Assembly: GCA_003667245.1 (NCBI GenBank)
Contig: RCNN01000172.1
Coordinates: forward strand, 1-64,000
Origin: Heterostelium multicystogenum
Taxonomy: Eukaryota > Evosea > Eumycetozoa > Acytosteliales > Acytosteliaceae
Length of the DNA: 64,000 bases
Direction: 5' to 3'
Below, piece after piece: positions 35,486-46,505 of the stretch. Position 1 is the stretch's first letter. Each line of letters begins with the position of its first letter. The notes beneath the pieces are model-generated. The model saw nothing but the letters and a program-made list of their open reading frames with translations. It did no database searches and had not been told where the DNA came from. The position numbers were made by a program, and so were the translations under genes.

Positions 35486-36459
35486 TTAGAGGTCATCATC
35501 ATCTGGTACAGGTGGAAGTGCTCCAGCTTTTTCAAGTTCCTCTTCATATTTTCTAATGACTTCTGGATCTAATGCAACTGTTGGGATCCTTAGTGGGGTT
35601 GACTCTACTAATATTAGATCTTTATTTCTAAATATAGAGGTAAATGAATGTTTAATAACTTTAAACCTTAGAGTATTTAATATTATATATATTTACCCAA
35701 CTAATTTGCAGAGGAGATAGACGAAGGGTTTCTCGAAATTGTAATTTGATTTGGCTGAGATGTCATAGTATCCAAGTCCAAATTTTCGATGGAAGGTAAT
35801 TTGTGATGGTTTGACTTTTCTATCCTTGACATCTACTTTGTTTCCTACAATAGCTACTGGGATATCTTCACAGACTCGACGTAAATCTGAGAACCAATTG
35901 GGGACATTCTTATATGACAATCTCGAAGTAACATCAAACATTAAAATAGCACATTGAGCATTGATGCTAAAATATAAAATTAATATTTAGATAAATATCG
36001 ATGGTTCATTAATACTTACTAATATCCATCTCTTAAACCACCATATTTTTCATTTCCAGCGGTGTCCCATACTTCAAATAGAATTTTACCATAGTTGGTG
36101 TAAAATGGAAGTGGGTTTACTTCACATCCTATAGTAGCTATAATATCGTAGATTTTAAATAATCTAGATCATTTTTAGATAGATTGTTTTTTAATACTTA
36201 CGTATATATCTTGCTTGGAATTCTCCACTAATATGACGTTTGACATAGCATGTCTAGAGTTTTTAATAAATTTTGTTAATGGACTGCATATAATTTCATC
36301 TAATTTATTATTGATACTTACTTTACCTACGCCACCGTCTCCAATGAGCACCAATTTAACAGATGCAGCAATTGGAGTTTGTGACTTTATTTTACTATTA
36401 ATTTCAAATATTTAAAATATCATAATGATTTCTTTAATATGTATTCTTACGTTTGACAT
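35486..36459 (-). CDS. Ran-like GTPase with Asn at the catalytic Gln position
   Basis: A nuclear-transport-type small GTPase. Six exons (36451-36459, 36322-36384, 36202-36253, 36020-36137, 35697-35966, 35486-35627) splice in phase with no frame break. Motifs: P-loop [10 protein letters not shown], effector region [44 protein letters not shown] for guanine ([11 protein letters not shown]), [13 protein letters not shown] (SAK), and the acidic Ran C-terminus PDDDDL. Ran identity is clear from [15 protein letters not shown] and SNYNFEKPF. The residue matching Ran Gln69 is Asn, so GTP hydrolysis should be weak. It is also more diverged than canonical Ran ([10 protein letters not shown]). It is probably a paralogue, with the standard Ran gene elsewhere. 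Confidence 0.9.
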
Positions 36460-36952
36460 TTTCTTTGTTAATTTATAGTTAGATTGATTGTTGTATTAAT
36501 GAAATGAATATTTATTTCTTTTTTTATTATCTATTTATTAGGTTAGGACTATGATTATTTTACTGGAATTTTAACTAGGTCCCTTATTTATAATGATGGA
36601 ATGAATGAAGTAGTCTTTGAAATTTGGATCTCCCTGTAAATGTAAAAATTTGATTTTTGCTGGTGTTGGCTCGATACCAGCAAAGCACCAACATTGCTTA
36701 TTAAAGCTGTGTGAGGAATGAAAAGTTTTTTAAATTACATTAAATTTTCAGAGTGTAAATGTTTTTATAACTCACAAGATCATTGTTTAATACAATAAAC
36801 TATATTATTATACAGTTAATTTTAAACAAATAAGAAACTATTCTTTGCAAAATAATACTATTTCATTGAAAAAATTCAGATATCAATAGTATGTTAGGAA
36901 ATAATGTTGGAGAATCGTTTTTTATTTTAGTTTCATCTGATAGCCATTTTAT
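36460..36952. other. Intergenic region
   Basis: AT-rich. A GC-richer patch at 36658-36697 can form two alternative stems: TGCTGG/CCAGCA (36658-36682), or TGTTGG with a downstream CCAACA. No gene is seen. Confidence 0.35.
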
Positions 36953-37351
36953 CTAAATCTTTTTGGGATTTTTAATGACTACTTTGATTTGATTTGCAAT
37001 ATTAAAAATTCTAAATGATTGAACTGAAACCTTTCCTTTATAGGTAGATTTGTCACGGACTTCAGTGAGATTACAATTGTCAATTCCTGTTAATAGCTTG
37101 AAACTGTTTGATGGGAGTGAGTAGTTATCGATATCCTTGAATATGTATTCTCGGCTATCTCTGGTAACAGTAATGCATACATCACCATTAACTACCATAC
37201 TGTTATAACCAGGACATCTGATACTGATAATAAATGGCTCTGATTCTGGTTTAAGATCCGATTGATAGCATCCTCTTGAATACTCTATTGCATTGCAGAC
37301 TCCTACAACCATAATTAAGGAAACCAAATAACAAAAGTATTTTTTATTCAT
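36953..37351 (-). CDS. Small secreted protein
   Basis: 132 residues in one exon. The N-terminus MNKKYFCYLVSLIMVVGVC is a clear signal peptide, with likely cleavage after CNA. The mature part has five or so Cys (GCYQ, IRCPGY, GDVCI, DNCNL) and short beta-like stretches, and ends in a basic tail. There is no TM helix or GPI-like end. The composition is ordinary coding and there is no frame break. The family is not recognised; it resembles small secreted dictyostelid proteins in general form only. Confidence 0.65.
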   Translation of the reverse strand: MNKKYFCYLVSLIMVVGVCNAIEYSRGCYQSDLKPESEPFIISIRCPGYNSMVVNGDVCITVTRDSREYIFKDIDNYSLPSNSFKLLTGIDNCNLTEVRDKSTYKGKVSVQSFRIFNIANQIKVVIKNPKKI

Positions 37352-38394
37352 CTTTTAGTAAGGATATCTAAAGAATGATTAATTAAAGGTACTGAAATAT
37401 AGAAAATCAATTAATTGTTAATCAATTAATGATATTACAAATGGTTCATTCATTTTTAATTTAATATATATGCAATGAATACTTGTAATTTCTATCATAT
37501 TCATTTAATATTGAAATACATCAATATCATATGATATAATACAACACACTTCACAATCAATGATGGAAAGCTTCACCCACTTAGATATTGATTATCTGAA
37601 TTTATTTATTTTACTCATTGGAAGGGTAGGTATGATCATCATCTATCGATGATCAACATTATTTTATAGTGTACAAGAAGCTCTACAATGAAATAATCTC
37701 ATACATTAGTGATGAATTTATTGGCTCTTTAAAATTAAGAATATACAATAACACTAATCACATCAGATTTAGGAGTCATATTATTCAAACATTACTAAAC
37801 ATTTGATTGAATAGCTAAAGATTTTTTTATTCTCATTTTAATTATTTTTAATAATCAATAATAAAATTTATTAAAAACTAGTTTATCTTACTTCTTGTAG
37901 CCCCTTCTAGCTTCATCGATTAAAAATGAAGTTGCGAAAATTGGGAAACAACGAGACGCAACGAAAAGAAGATTTTTTGTTTCTTTGTCACAACCAGTTC
38001 AATTTTGGTACCCAAATATGTGACAGGTGGTCATTTTTTTTTGGACCTCCTTTTGCAGTTTTTTTTTTCAATAAGATTTACCCAGAGTGTAAAAAAAGAA
38101 TTCAAAAACAAATCATTAGAGACCCAGAAAATGATATCTTTGCACTAGTTTCGTACAACTGAAAATAATCTGGGTAAATAAATAATAACAGACACTCAAA
38201 TCTGATGGACCCTTGACAGAGATGATTTGACAATAATAATAATATTTAAAATAATTAGTATTTTGAAACTGAGGATACAGACTAATGTTTGCTTCATATC
38301 TTAATGATGGTCGATATCCAGATCAAACTTTCATAAATAGATAGTTATTCTTTCTTTTGTTTTTGTAATTATTTATCTATTAAATTATACAGAT
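37352..38394. other. Intergenic region
   Basis: AT-rich gap between divergent genes. A 78-codon frame at 37926-38162 has no family signal and is rich in Phe from T runs, so I do not call it a gene. Confidence 0.45.
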
Positions 38395-39859
38395 ATGAAT
38401 AATAAAAATACTAGTATAATATTTTTACTTATATCATTGGTTTCCAATGTTATTAACTCCAGTTTTGTACCTTTGGGAGTTAAGTTGGCTTTGACTGGAG
38501 ATGAAAATGAGATGAGAATCTCTTGGTTCACTTCGAGTCAAGGTAATGCCCCAAGTGTACAATACTCAACCACCCCCTTCAACCCATTAAATTTTGATGC
38601 TCAATACATCGAAGTCGCTTCTAACAATCAATACACCGAAATTGCATGGAAAGGATATTCTGTTTCAGCAATCCTCACACAATTGACTCCTTTGACCACA
38701 TATTACTATTCAGTTGGTGACAAGGCTGCCAATGTCTGGAGTCCAGTGTATAATTTCACCACCCACTTGCAAGAAGATGGTACCTTTTCACCATTTACCT
38801 TTGTAACCTATGGTGATATGGGTCTTGGTGGAGGATTCAACTTTACCATTGCCAACATTGTAAATAGAATTGACGAGTTATCCTTTGCTCTCCATATTGG
38901 TGATATTGTAAATATATTTATTAGTTTCAACAATATAAATATATAATATTAATAGTTATTTATCCTTTAGGCTTATGCTGATATTAGAGATGCTGGTGAA
39001 TTATTGTAAATATATTGTATTTTATTACTGCTATTATACATATTTCTAATTATTTTTAAATCAGATTTGGTAACCAAACTGTTTGGAATGAATTCTTGGC
39101 TGAACTTACTCCAATTTCAACTAGAATTCCATATATGACTGCCATTGGAAACCATGATTTATTTAGTGTTGCTAGTGGTGTTTATAGAAAGACTTTCTTG
39201 ATGCCAGGTTCGACCGAAGGAAAGACATGGTATTCTTTTGACTACAATGGTGTACATTTCGTCTGTGTTTCAACAGAGCATGACTATGTACCAACATCCA
39301 GTCAATACCGTTGGTTAGAAAAACGAACTCAAGACCTTCCGTGAGAAAAACCCAACTGGTTGGCTCATTGTATATGCCCATCGTCCAGTTTATTGCAGCG
39401 CCCATTACCCATGGTGTGATGGTCGTGATCCATTCAAAGGTATGACCAACTCATTACTTTGATCGAATCCAATTGTAAAGTTACTAATTTTTACTATTTT
39501 CAGTTGTATATGTTGATAGCATTGAGCACTTATATCAAAAGTACAATGTCGATGTATATTTAAGTGGACATTCACATGTCTATGAGAGAACACTTTGTGT
39601 ATATAAGAATCAGATTTACGGTGACTACAGTGCTCCAAAGGCACCAGTTTACTTGGTAGTTGGTACCGGTGGAAACCAAGAAGGTATTTTGCACGGTTGG
39701 CAGCCACAACCAAATTGGTCATCAGGCACCAGACTTTTAACCACAGGTTATGGTCTCATGACATTTGTCAATGAAACCACCCTCCAATGGCAATTCGTTA
39801 AGGACACCACCAACGAAGTGTTAGATGAAGTTTATATTACCAAAGGTTATTTTTCCTAA
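38395..39859 (+). CDS. Purple acid phosphatase (metallophosphoesterase), secreted
   Basis: Hydrolyses phosphate esters at acid pH with a dinuclear metal centre. Four exons: 38395-38907, 38971-39005, 39065-39439 and 39504-39859. A signal peptide (MNNKNTSIIFLLISLVSNVI) precedes a fibronectin-like N-terminal domain (RISWFTSS, TYYYSVGD). Metal-ligand blocks are present: VTYGDMG, HIGDI|AYAD (across intron 1), AIGNHD, VYAHRPVYCS and SGHSHVYER. An extra A in the run 39319-39323 breaks the frame between LEN and ELKTFREKNP. Several N-glycosylation sequons fit a lysosomal or secreted enzyme of the animal ACP7-like group. About 426 residues. Confidence 0.9.
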
Positions 39860-40104
39860 TTTAATTTATATAAATAATAAATGATCATTTTATTATTATA
39901 GTTCGAGTAAATACAACATTTAGAGAGTGTGTTAATTTTATTTGGTCCAAGTAACCAATCTGATTACTAAGATTTCGTTTGCAAAAAAAACTGTGTGTAA
40001 AATTACAAATCAAACAAGTTTGAATGACATGACGACCAATGCCATTGTTAAATTAAAATAATTCTGATTCAATTTACAATATAATATATCTTATTTAAAT
40101 TATA

Positions 40105-40816
40105 ATGGAATCGGCAGTAGTCAATACATCAAGGAATATATTAAAGCTGGGAAATGCTTTACTAAAGAAACAGGCACAGCTATGGACCAAAGAAGAGATT
40201 GCTGAAACTAGCAGAATGGAAAAGGTTTTGGATATGATGGTTCGCGAAATGCGTTCTAACAATGGTTGTGGTATTGCTGCCCCGCAAATCGGTATACCCA
40301 AACAGCTGTTCCTATTTGAGCTCGACTCAGCTTCATCACAAATCGACTGTCCAAACTTCCCATTGACTGCATTCTTCAACCCAACTATAGAGATTGTAGA
40401 CGATGATTACATTGTCGGTAGAAAGACTGCAGGCTCTTCAAAGAACCTCTTAAACCTTACAAAATTCAAAAGATTGGTACAATCAGCATCACTAACATTG
40501 CCACGAAAGCCAACCGCATCGAACACAATTGACATGTGGGAGTCATGTTTATCAGTACCAAACTACTATGGTCGAGTCACAAGATCACGTCGTTGTATCA
40601 TCAACTTTACAGATATCACAGGAAAAGCAAGAACTATAGAGGCTGATGGAATCATTGCAGCATGTCTTCAACATGAGAAATGACCATCTTTTGGGAAAAG
40701 TATTCGTAGAGAGACTCAAAAATGGAGTGAACGATTTGGTGCATGTAGACGAGATGAAACACGAGGACTTCAACGCAATATTCAATCTTTCAGGTGATTA
40801 TCAGATAACCAAATAA
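40105..40816 (+). CDS. def: Peptide deformylase
   Basis: Removes the formyl group from N-terminal formyl-Met, normally in mitochondria. Motif 1 is GCGIAAPQIGI, motif 2 is WESCLSVP, and motif 3 is QHENDHLLG after removing one A at 40678-40680. The frame continues to TAA 40816 (VFVERLKN ... LSGDYQITK). Motif 2 has Ser where the family usually has Gly (EGCLS). A long insert (about residues 112-150, GRKTAGSSKN ... PTASNTID) separates motifs 1 and 2. The metal ligands Cys and two His are present. Length about 237 residues. An N-terminal helix (SRNILKLGNALLKKQ) may serve as a targeting signal. Confidence 0.85.
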
Positions 40817-41061
40817 CTCAATACAACAAAACATATACATAGTTTAAATTACATTATAACCTGAAAGTAATAAATCAGTCGAATTGTACAATTTTATACG
40901 CATACAGTAATTGTCTTTCAGTGACACAATGATTCGTTCGTTTTTTCTGCATTTTCATTTTAAATTTATTAAATTTAATTAAACATTACAAACTATTTTA
41001 CAACTAGACAATTCTAATTAGGTGTAGAATATATGTTGTGTTCTTATAACTATTGTCTAAG

Positions 41062-42623
41062 ATGATAGAAAGAATACGATTAGATAGACTACTGTCTAAT
41101 CTAGGACTTTGTAGTAGGAGTAAAGCTTTGTCATATATTGGCATCAATAGAGTAACTGTTTTGGGTCAGAAGGTATCGCCAAAAACAAAAGTAAATGTAG
41201 ATGATGTTAGAATTATGGGAAAGAAGTTAGATAATACAAATATGTATGGTTATAGAATGATATGATGATACTTATGATGATGATGCTAACCTTGTTTTTT
41301 TTGGTTACCCAGGTTAACTATCGCCAGTACATAAACCGAATGGATATATTTGTTCAAATGCAAGAGAAGGAGATCATAAAATTATATATGACCTGTTGCC
41401 ACCAGGGTTTGCTAAGAGACAGCCTACTCTATCGGTTGCAGGTAGACTCGATAAGTGGGTCACTGGTTTGGTTTTGATGAGTCAGGATGGAAAGATAGTG
41501 GAAAGAATCATTACACCTAAGGATGACTCATTCGGAAAGATATATGATGTCGTTTGTAAGGCACCCTTCAAAGGTAATGAAGCAGAGGCATTTGAGTCAG
41601 GTACCATGATGCTGCGTAGTGAGGATGAGCCATGTAAGCCTGCCAAATTTGAGGTGCTCGATGACAGCAAGAACTTAGCGCGTTTAACCCTCTACGAAGG
41701 AAGATATCATCAGGTGCGTAGAATGATGGCTGCGCTCGATAATAAGGCATTGGAAATTCATAGAATCAAGGTTGGTCCCATTGAACTTGGTGATTTGCCC
41801 GTTGGAAAATGGCGTTACTTGACCGAGGAGGAGATGGAGAAGATCAGAGCTATAACAAGTTTCAAAATCATTAATAACAAAGAGAAAATACAACAGAAAG
41901 AAATTAGAGAATGAAAAGACAGATACAGGACAAGATGATATTGATGAAGATGATGAAGACGACATGGAAGATGAAGATGATGAAGATTTTAATGAAGACG
42001 ACTTCCTTGACGAGTTAGAAAAAGAAGAAGCAGTGAAGAGTCAAAAGAAATCCTCAACAGCAGATGTAAATGATATTGAGTATAATAGAAAGTTACAGGC
42101 TTTGATTAGAGATGAACAGATTCAAAGTGGTGTTATCGATAGTGCTGATGAAGCAACTATGAGTGGAGCTTCCAAATCGGCAGAAGTACCTGAAGGTGTT
42201 TGATCCAAGAGATTTAATTACAGATGAACAGGTCCAAGAAGAGCTTAGAAAAGCCATCTTGGCCAAGAGAAAGAATGTTAGATTTAACAAGCGTGGTGAG
42301 GTAATGGGATTACTTGAGAAAGACGATGATGAAGATTTATCAGAGAATGACGCAAGCCGTTTAATTGAAGAGGATCTCGAATACCAAGAGTTCCTCAAAG
42401 AGGATGACCAAGATGAAGCTGACGACAATTCTTTGATGGATTCTCAAAAGAAAACATGGAAGATGAAGATGATTTACTCATGGGTATGGAACCAAAAGAG
42501 AAAGGAAAGTACAAGCGCGCTTTACCCTCAATCAAAAAGAAATCAAACAAATCAAATCTAGAGCGAGAGTTAAAGAGAAAACAACAAAGAGATAAGCTTA
42601 ATGCCAACAGAAGATCTAAATAA
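41062..42623 (+). CDS. S4-domain RsuA/RluB-type pseudouridine synthase with acidic C-terminal extension
   Basis: An rRNA-type pseudouridine synthase. The N-terminus is an S4 RNA-binding domain (RLDRLLSNLGLCSRSKALSY). After a break or short intron near 41240-41320 come HKPNGYICS, the catalytic GRLDKWVTGLVLMSQDG and EGRYHQVRRMMAALDN, as in RluB/RluE. The domain would stop at 41914. Removing one A at 41901-41903 carries the frame into an Asp/Glu-rich tail of some 230 residues (about 41915-42623) with PNRQKYLKVFDPRD and a Lys/Arg-rich end (ANRRSK). No stop and no intergenic spacer separate them, so I treat this as one protein. Two further breaks lie near 42150-42160 and 42450. A separate second gene is the alternative. 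Confidence 0.7.
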
Positions 42624-42773
42624 ATCATTTGCCCACCAGATGCGAATTTATATATTAAATTTTTTCATAGATCTTTCGGTTTTTGAGATTTTATTTTTTA
42701 CATCTTTTTCCATTTTGATAATTAGATTAGAATCTGATCAGATAGATATTACTTTACTATACAATATTATACT

Positions 42774-44788
42774 ATGAATTTAGATGTATTTAGAAAAGTA
42801 TTTAATCATGGAGTATTAAGTAAAGCTATATTTCAATATATATAATATCAATAAGAAGATTGTAAAGTCAAGACAAGATGACCTACAGTTTTCGGTGATG
42901 AATGAAATTCATCATGAAGCTCTAAGCGAATTTGTAGTGCCGGCCACCTATCGATGGAAAAAACTATTGGAACTACCACATGTGTTGGCAGGCAATGGAT
43001 ATTTCCAGCTTTTTAAAACAATACTTTAACAGATATATCGAGAACAAAAAGATAAAAAGTAAACATTTAAGAGATCATCCTCATATGTGTGCCACGATTC
43101 TTGGTGCAATCGGAGCCAATAGACTCGATATCCTTCGATACCTAATCGAAGAGTTGGATGTAAATTTATCAAAGATAGTTGCTCACACACCTTTAGACAC
43201 AAAAGCAATCGATGAAAGCAATAATATCAACATTAACATATTTATGTCATATTCAGCTTGGTTGGGCAGATTCGATATCATCAAGTATTTTGACTTTCAT
43301 ACGATTTACAATGACAATGAAGACAATGATATTATCCAATACAGATGCAGTGTTGTAAAGAAGAGGAACTTTAAATGGGACTATTATCTTGGAATGTTAG
43401 GAGCAACATTATTTGGTAGTTTAGACTTAATCAAATTCTTTGAAAAGAGATTGAAAAGGAACAAGACTGAAGAGAATGAGGGAGAAGATGACGATCCAGT
43501 CGATTACGAGTACTACAATAGTACAACATTTGAAATGGCTGCACTAATCGGAAGATTGGACCTGTTCGAATGGTTATTAGCAAACAGGTCAATTACGGAG
43601 CTTCGTTGCTCTATTAAATTGTTGTTTCATCCTATTAGAGCAGGTCAAACTCATGTTGTGGAATATCTTCTCGATAATCAAACCAAACTTGAGGTCATTG
43701 AATATATTCCATACTTCTTTGATGACAGCCATACTCTTATTGATGGTGCAGCAAAATCCAATCATTTTGATATTGTAAAGATGTTGTATAAATTCGGAAA
43801 AGTCAGCTCCACATATTATGCAATGGATAGTGCCGCACAAAATGGTAATCTAGAGATGTTGAAGTGGTTACATGAGAATACCACTGGAGGATGCTCAGAA
43901 AATGCTTTCGATTTAGCCTGCAGCAACGGCCATACTGAAGTAGTCCAATGGCTTCACAGCAACAGCACAGAAGGTGGGTCTCCATGGGCAAATCACATGG
44001 GCTGCGGCTAATGGTCATTTTGAATTGGTGAAATGGTTGCACAAGAATAGAACTGAAGGAGCAATTCCAGAGACAATGGACTGGACTGCATTCAGCGGAA
44101 ACTTGGAAATTATGGAATGGCTACATAACAACATAACCGAAGGTGCGTCATCCAATGCGATGGATTTGGCAGTAAATGGCAACAAAATGGAAATGGTGTT
44201 GTGGCTCCACAAGAACAGAACTGAAGGATGGTCAGATCAGGCTATATTCAATGCAATAAGAAACAATAATTTGGAAATGCTTAAATGGCTTCACGAGAAT
44301 CGAACTGAAGACCCACAAATGGAAAATGGTTTCATGGACTTTGCTGTTTCGGAAGGAAGTCTTGATGCTTTGAAATGGCTGCACGAGAATCAGTATGAAG
44401 GATGCTCTCATAAGGCAATGTATAATGCAGCTAAATTGGGACACTTTGACATAGTCCAATGGTTGCATGAGAATAGAACCGAAGGTTGTCATAATGTAAA
44501 GGATCTTATTTTGGAGATATGTAAGCGACCAACTTTAGAAATATTGACATGGCTCCAATAGCAAAAATCCAACATTTTTTCGACAGAGATGTGGTTAAAA
44601 AGATGATACAAATTTCCTTTGATACGAGATCTTTCCGTTTGGCCAAGTGGATTGTTGCCCACTGCCAATACAAAATCGAATGGGACAAACAAAAAGATGT
44701 TAATTGGAGGTTTTACAAGATATTCAACAAAAAAAACACTACAACTCATCCTCGAGCAACCAAAAGAGCAAAGAATAAACATGAGTAA
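42774..44788 (+). CDS. Ankyrin-like WLHEN-repeat protein
   Basis: A dictyostelid repeat protein of roughly 670 residues. The start MNLDVFRKVFNHGVLSKAIF resembles the F-box-like leader common in this family. Then come ankyrin-type units of about 34 residues: GNLEMLKWLHENTTGGCSEN, GHTEVVQWLHSNSTEG, GHFELVKWLHKNRTEG, GNLEIMEWLHNNITEG and further copies to GHFDIVQWLHENRTEG. The last part (RDVVKKMIQISFDTRSFRL) is basic. Frame breaks occur near 42850, 43015, 43975 and 44560. The function is unknown; such proteins form large lineage-specific families. Repeats suggest protein-protein binding. Confidence 0.75.
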
Positions 44789-44813
44789 TAAAGGAATAGA
44801 AATAGGTTCTTTA

Positions 44814-46093
44814 TTATTGTTTTGGTTTTGAGGAATAATACGGCTTTATATAGTCGCAATATAAATCATATACTTTGTTAATGAATCCTATTATTGAGGG
44901 TAGATAAGGCTTTAGGTATTTAAATGGTCCTGGTAAAATCATTGACACAAAATTGTCTAGAGCATTCGGTGAGTGGAGTTGTTCCAAAGAATCGTTAGTG
45001 TTTTTACCTGCCTCAGTCGTTCTTTTTAACATTTTAGTCTGGTAGTTTCCAATGGCTTGCTCCATTGTGAGATTATTTGGCGAAGTCAATTTCATTTGCA
45101 AGTTCTAAACTATCTAACATTGCCATATTGGCACCATCTCCAGCGAAAGGAGGCATGACGTGAGCACAGTCTCCAACTAGTGTAACTCTTGGATTAACTC
45201 TCCAATCTTTGTTGAATCTCGCGGTATCATTAAGATTTCTAACTGTGACGGGTGTTTTAGTTGCTTCAATGATTAGATCTATAAATACTTGATCCCAGTC
45301 ACCAAATTCTCTCAAAAGATACTCTTTTACAAGTTCTTGATTATTACTCAGGAGATTGGACTCCTTTGCAAATTGCTCTTCTTGTCTTGAAGAGAAATAT
45401 ACAAACCAAGCTTCCACTTGATTTCTGTTGTGCCACAATGAACTTACCATCACTCATTCCAAACATATTACCACCATTTACCCAAGTGTTAATCTGTGGA
45501 CAAACTTGTTGAGGGTTATCTATTTCGGATTGAATTAAAAGTATACCAGAGTATATACCTTTGATATCAGTAACAAATGGCCGTATCTTTGACAAATGAC
45601 CATCAGCTCCGATCAAGAGATCAATTTTATCTGTGGTACCATTTTTAAATCTTAACAAAACTCTATTGTCATCGGTCATCGACACCTCTGTCAGGTGGTG
45701 ATTCCACTGAACTGTATCTGGGTCTAAAGAATCTAAGAAAATGTCCCTAAGATCACCTCTGTCAATTTCTGGTCTACTATTGAAACACTTAATGTCTGGC
45801 ATCAAGAACTGAACGACACCATGCTTATCTACCACAGAATGCGCTCCACCACCAGGTCTAATTTTTTTCAAGAATTGATCATATAACTTCGCCTCCTTTA
45901 TAGCCAACTGACCTGAATCATCATGGATATCAAGACTTCCACCTTGAACTCGAGCAGTTCTATCAATGTCTCTTTCATACAGCTTTATATTAGTAGCACC
46001 TCTCATCTGTAGTAATCGACACAGTACAATGCCAGCCGGACCTCCACCAACAATTCCAATCTTTTTATCTCTTATCAAATGATCACTCATCAT
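44814..46093 (-). CDS. FAD-dependent monooxygenase, TetX-like (copy 1)
   Basis: A flavin hydroxylase of the p-hydroxybenzoate-hydroxylase fold. The start at 46093 gives MMSDHLIRDKKIGIVGGGPA, the GxGxxG dinucleotide motif. It continues GGSLDIHDDSGQLAIKEA, DRGDLRDIFLDSL, the DG motif LLIGADGHLSKIR and the GD motif VTLVGDCAHVMPPFAGDGAN. Order and spacing match bacterial TetX-type enzymes. Frame breaks fall near 45445 and 45075. About 425 residues, without introns or targeting signal. A tandem diverged copy lies downstream of its start (46506-47826). The likely substrate is a small aromatic or xenobiotic; antibiotic activity is not implied. Bacterial origin is inference. Confidence 0.85.
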
Positions 46094-46505
46094 TGTATTA
46101 CTAGTAGTTTAGCAAAATGATATAATTTTTATACCAAACTCGATAATATCATTTGAGAGGTGTGTTGATTATTGATGAAAATTAAACAAATCAAATCCAA
46201 AATATCAGTTAACTCAATTTATTTTTAATATTTATTAATAATTTCATACTTTCTGGACTCCAATTAAATAGAATCATTTTAGAATCCAATGGCGACATAA
46301 ACATGAATATACTTTTCACCTGTTACTCCCTCTCCTTGGTGGGGTAAATCTTTATTAGAGTTTTGGATAGTAACTTCCTGATATTTTGAAAACTATTCAT
46401 GGTCCATTTAAATGTAACAATTAATCTGATCTGCTTAGAATATGTGTAATAAAATAAATATGTACATCTTTATTAATAAATACAATCTAATAACTAGGTT
46501 ATTAG

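Noticed and set aside
37926..38162. 78-codon plus-strand frame
   Set aside because: Rich in Phe and Lys from T and A runs, with no motif, no homologue recognised and no clear promoter spacing.
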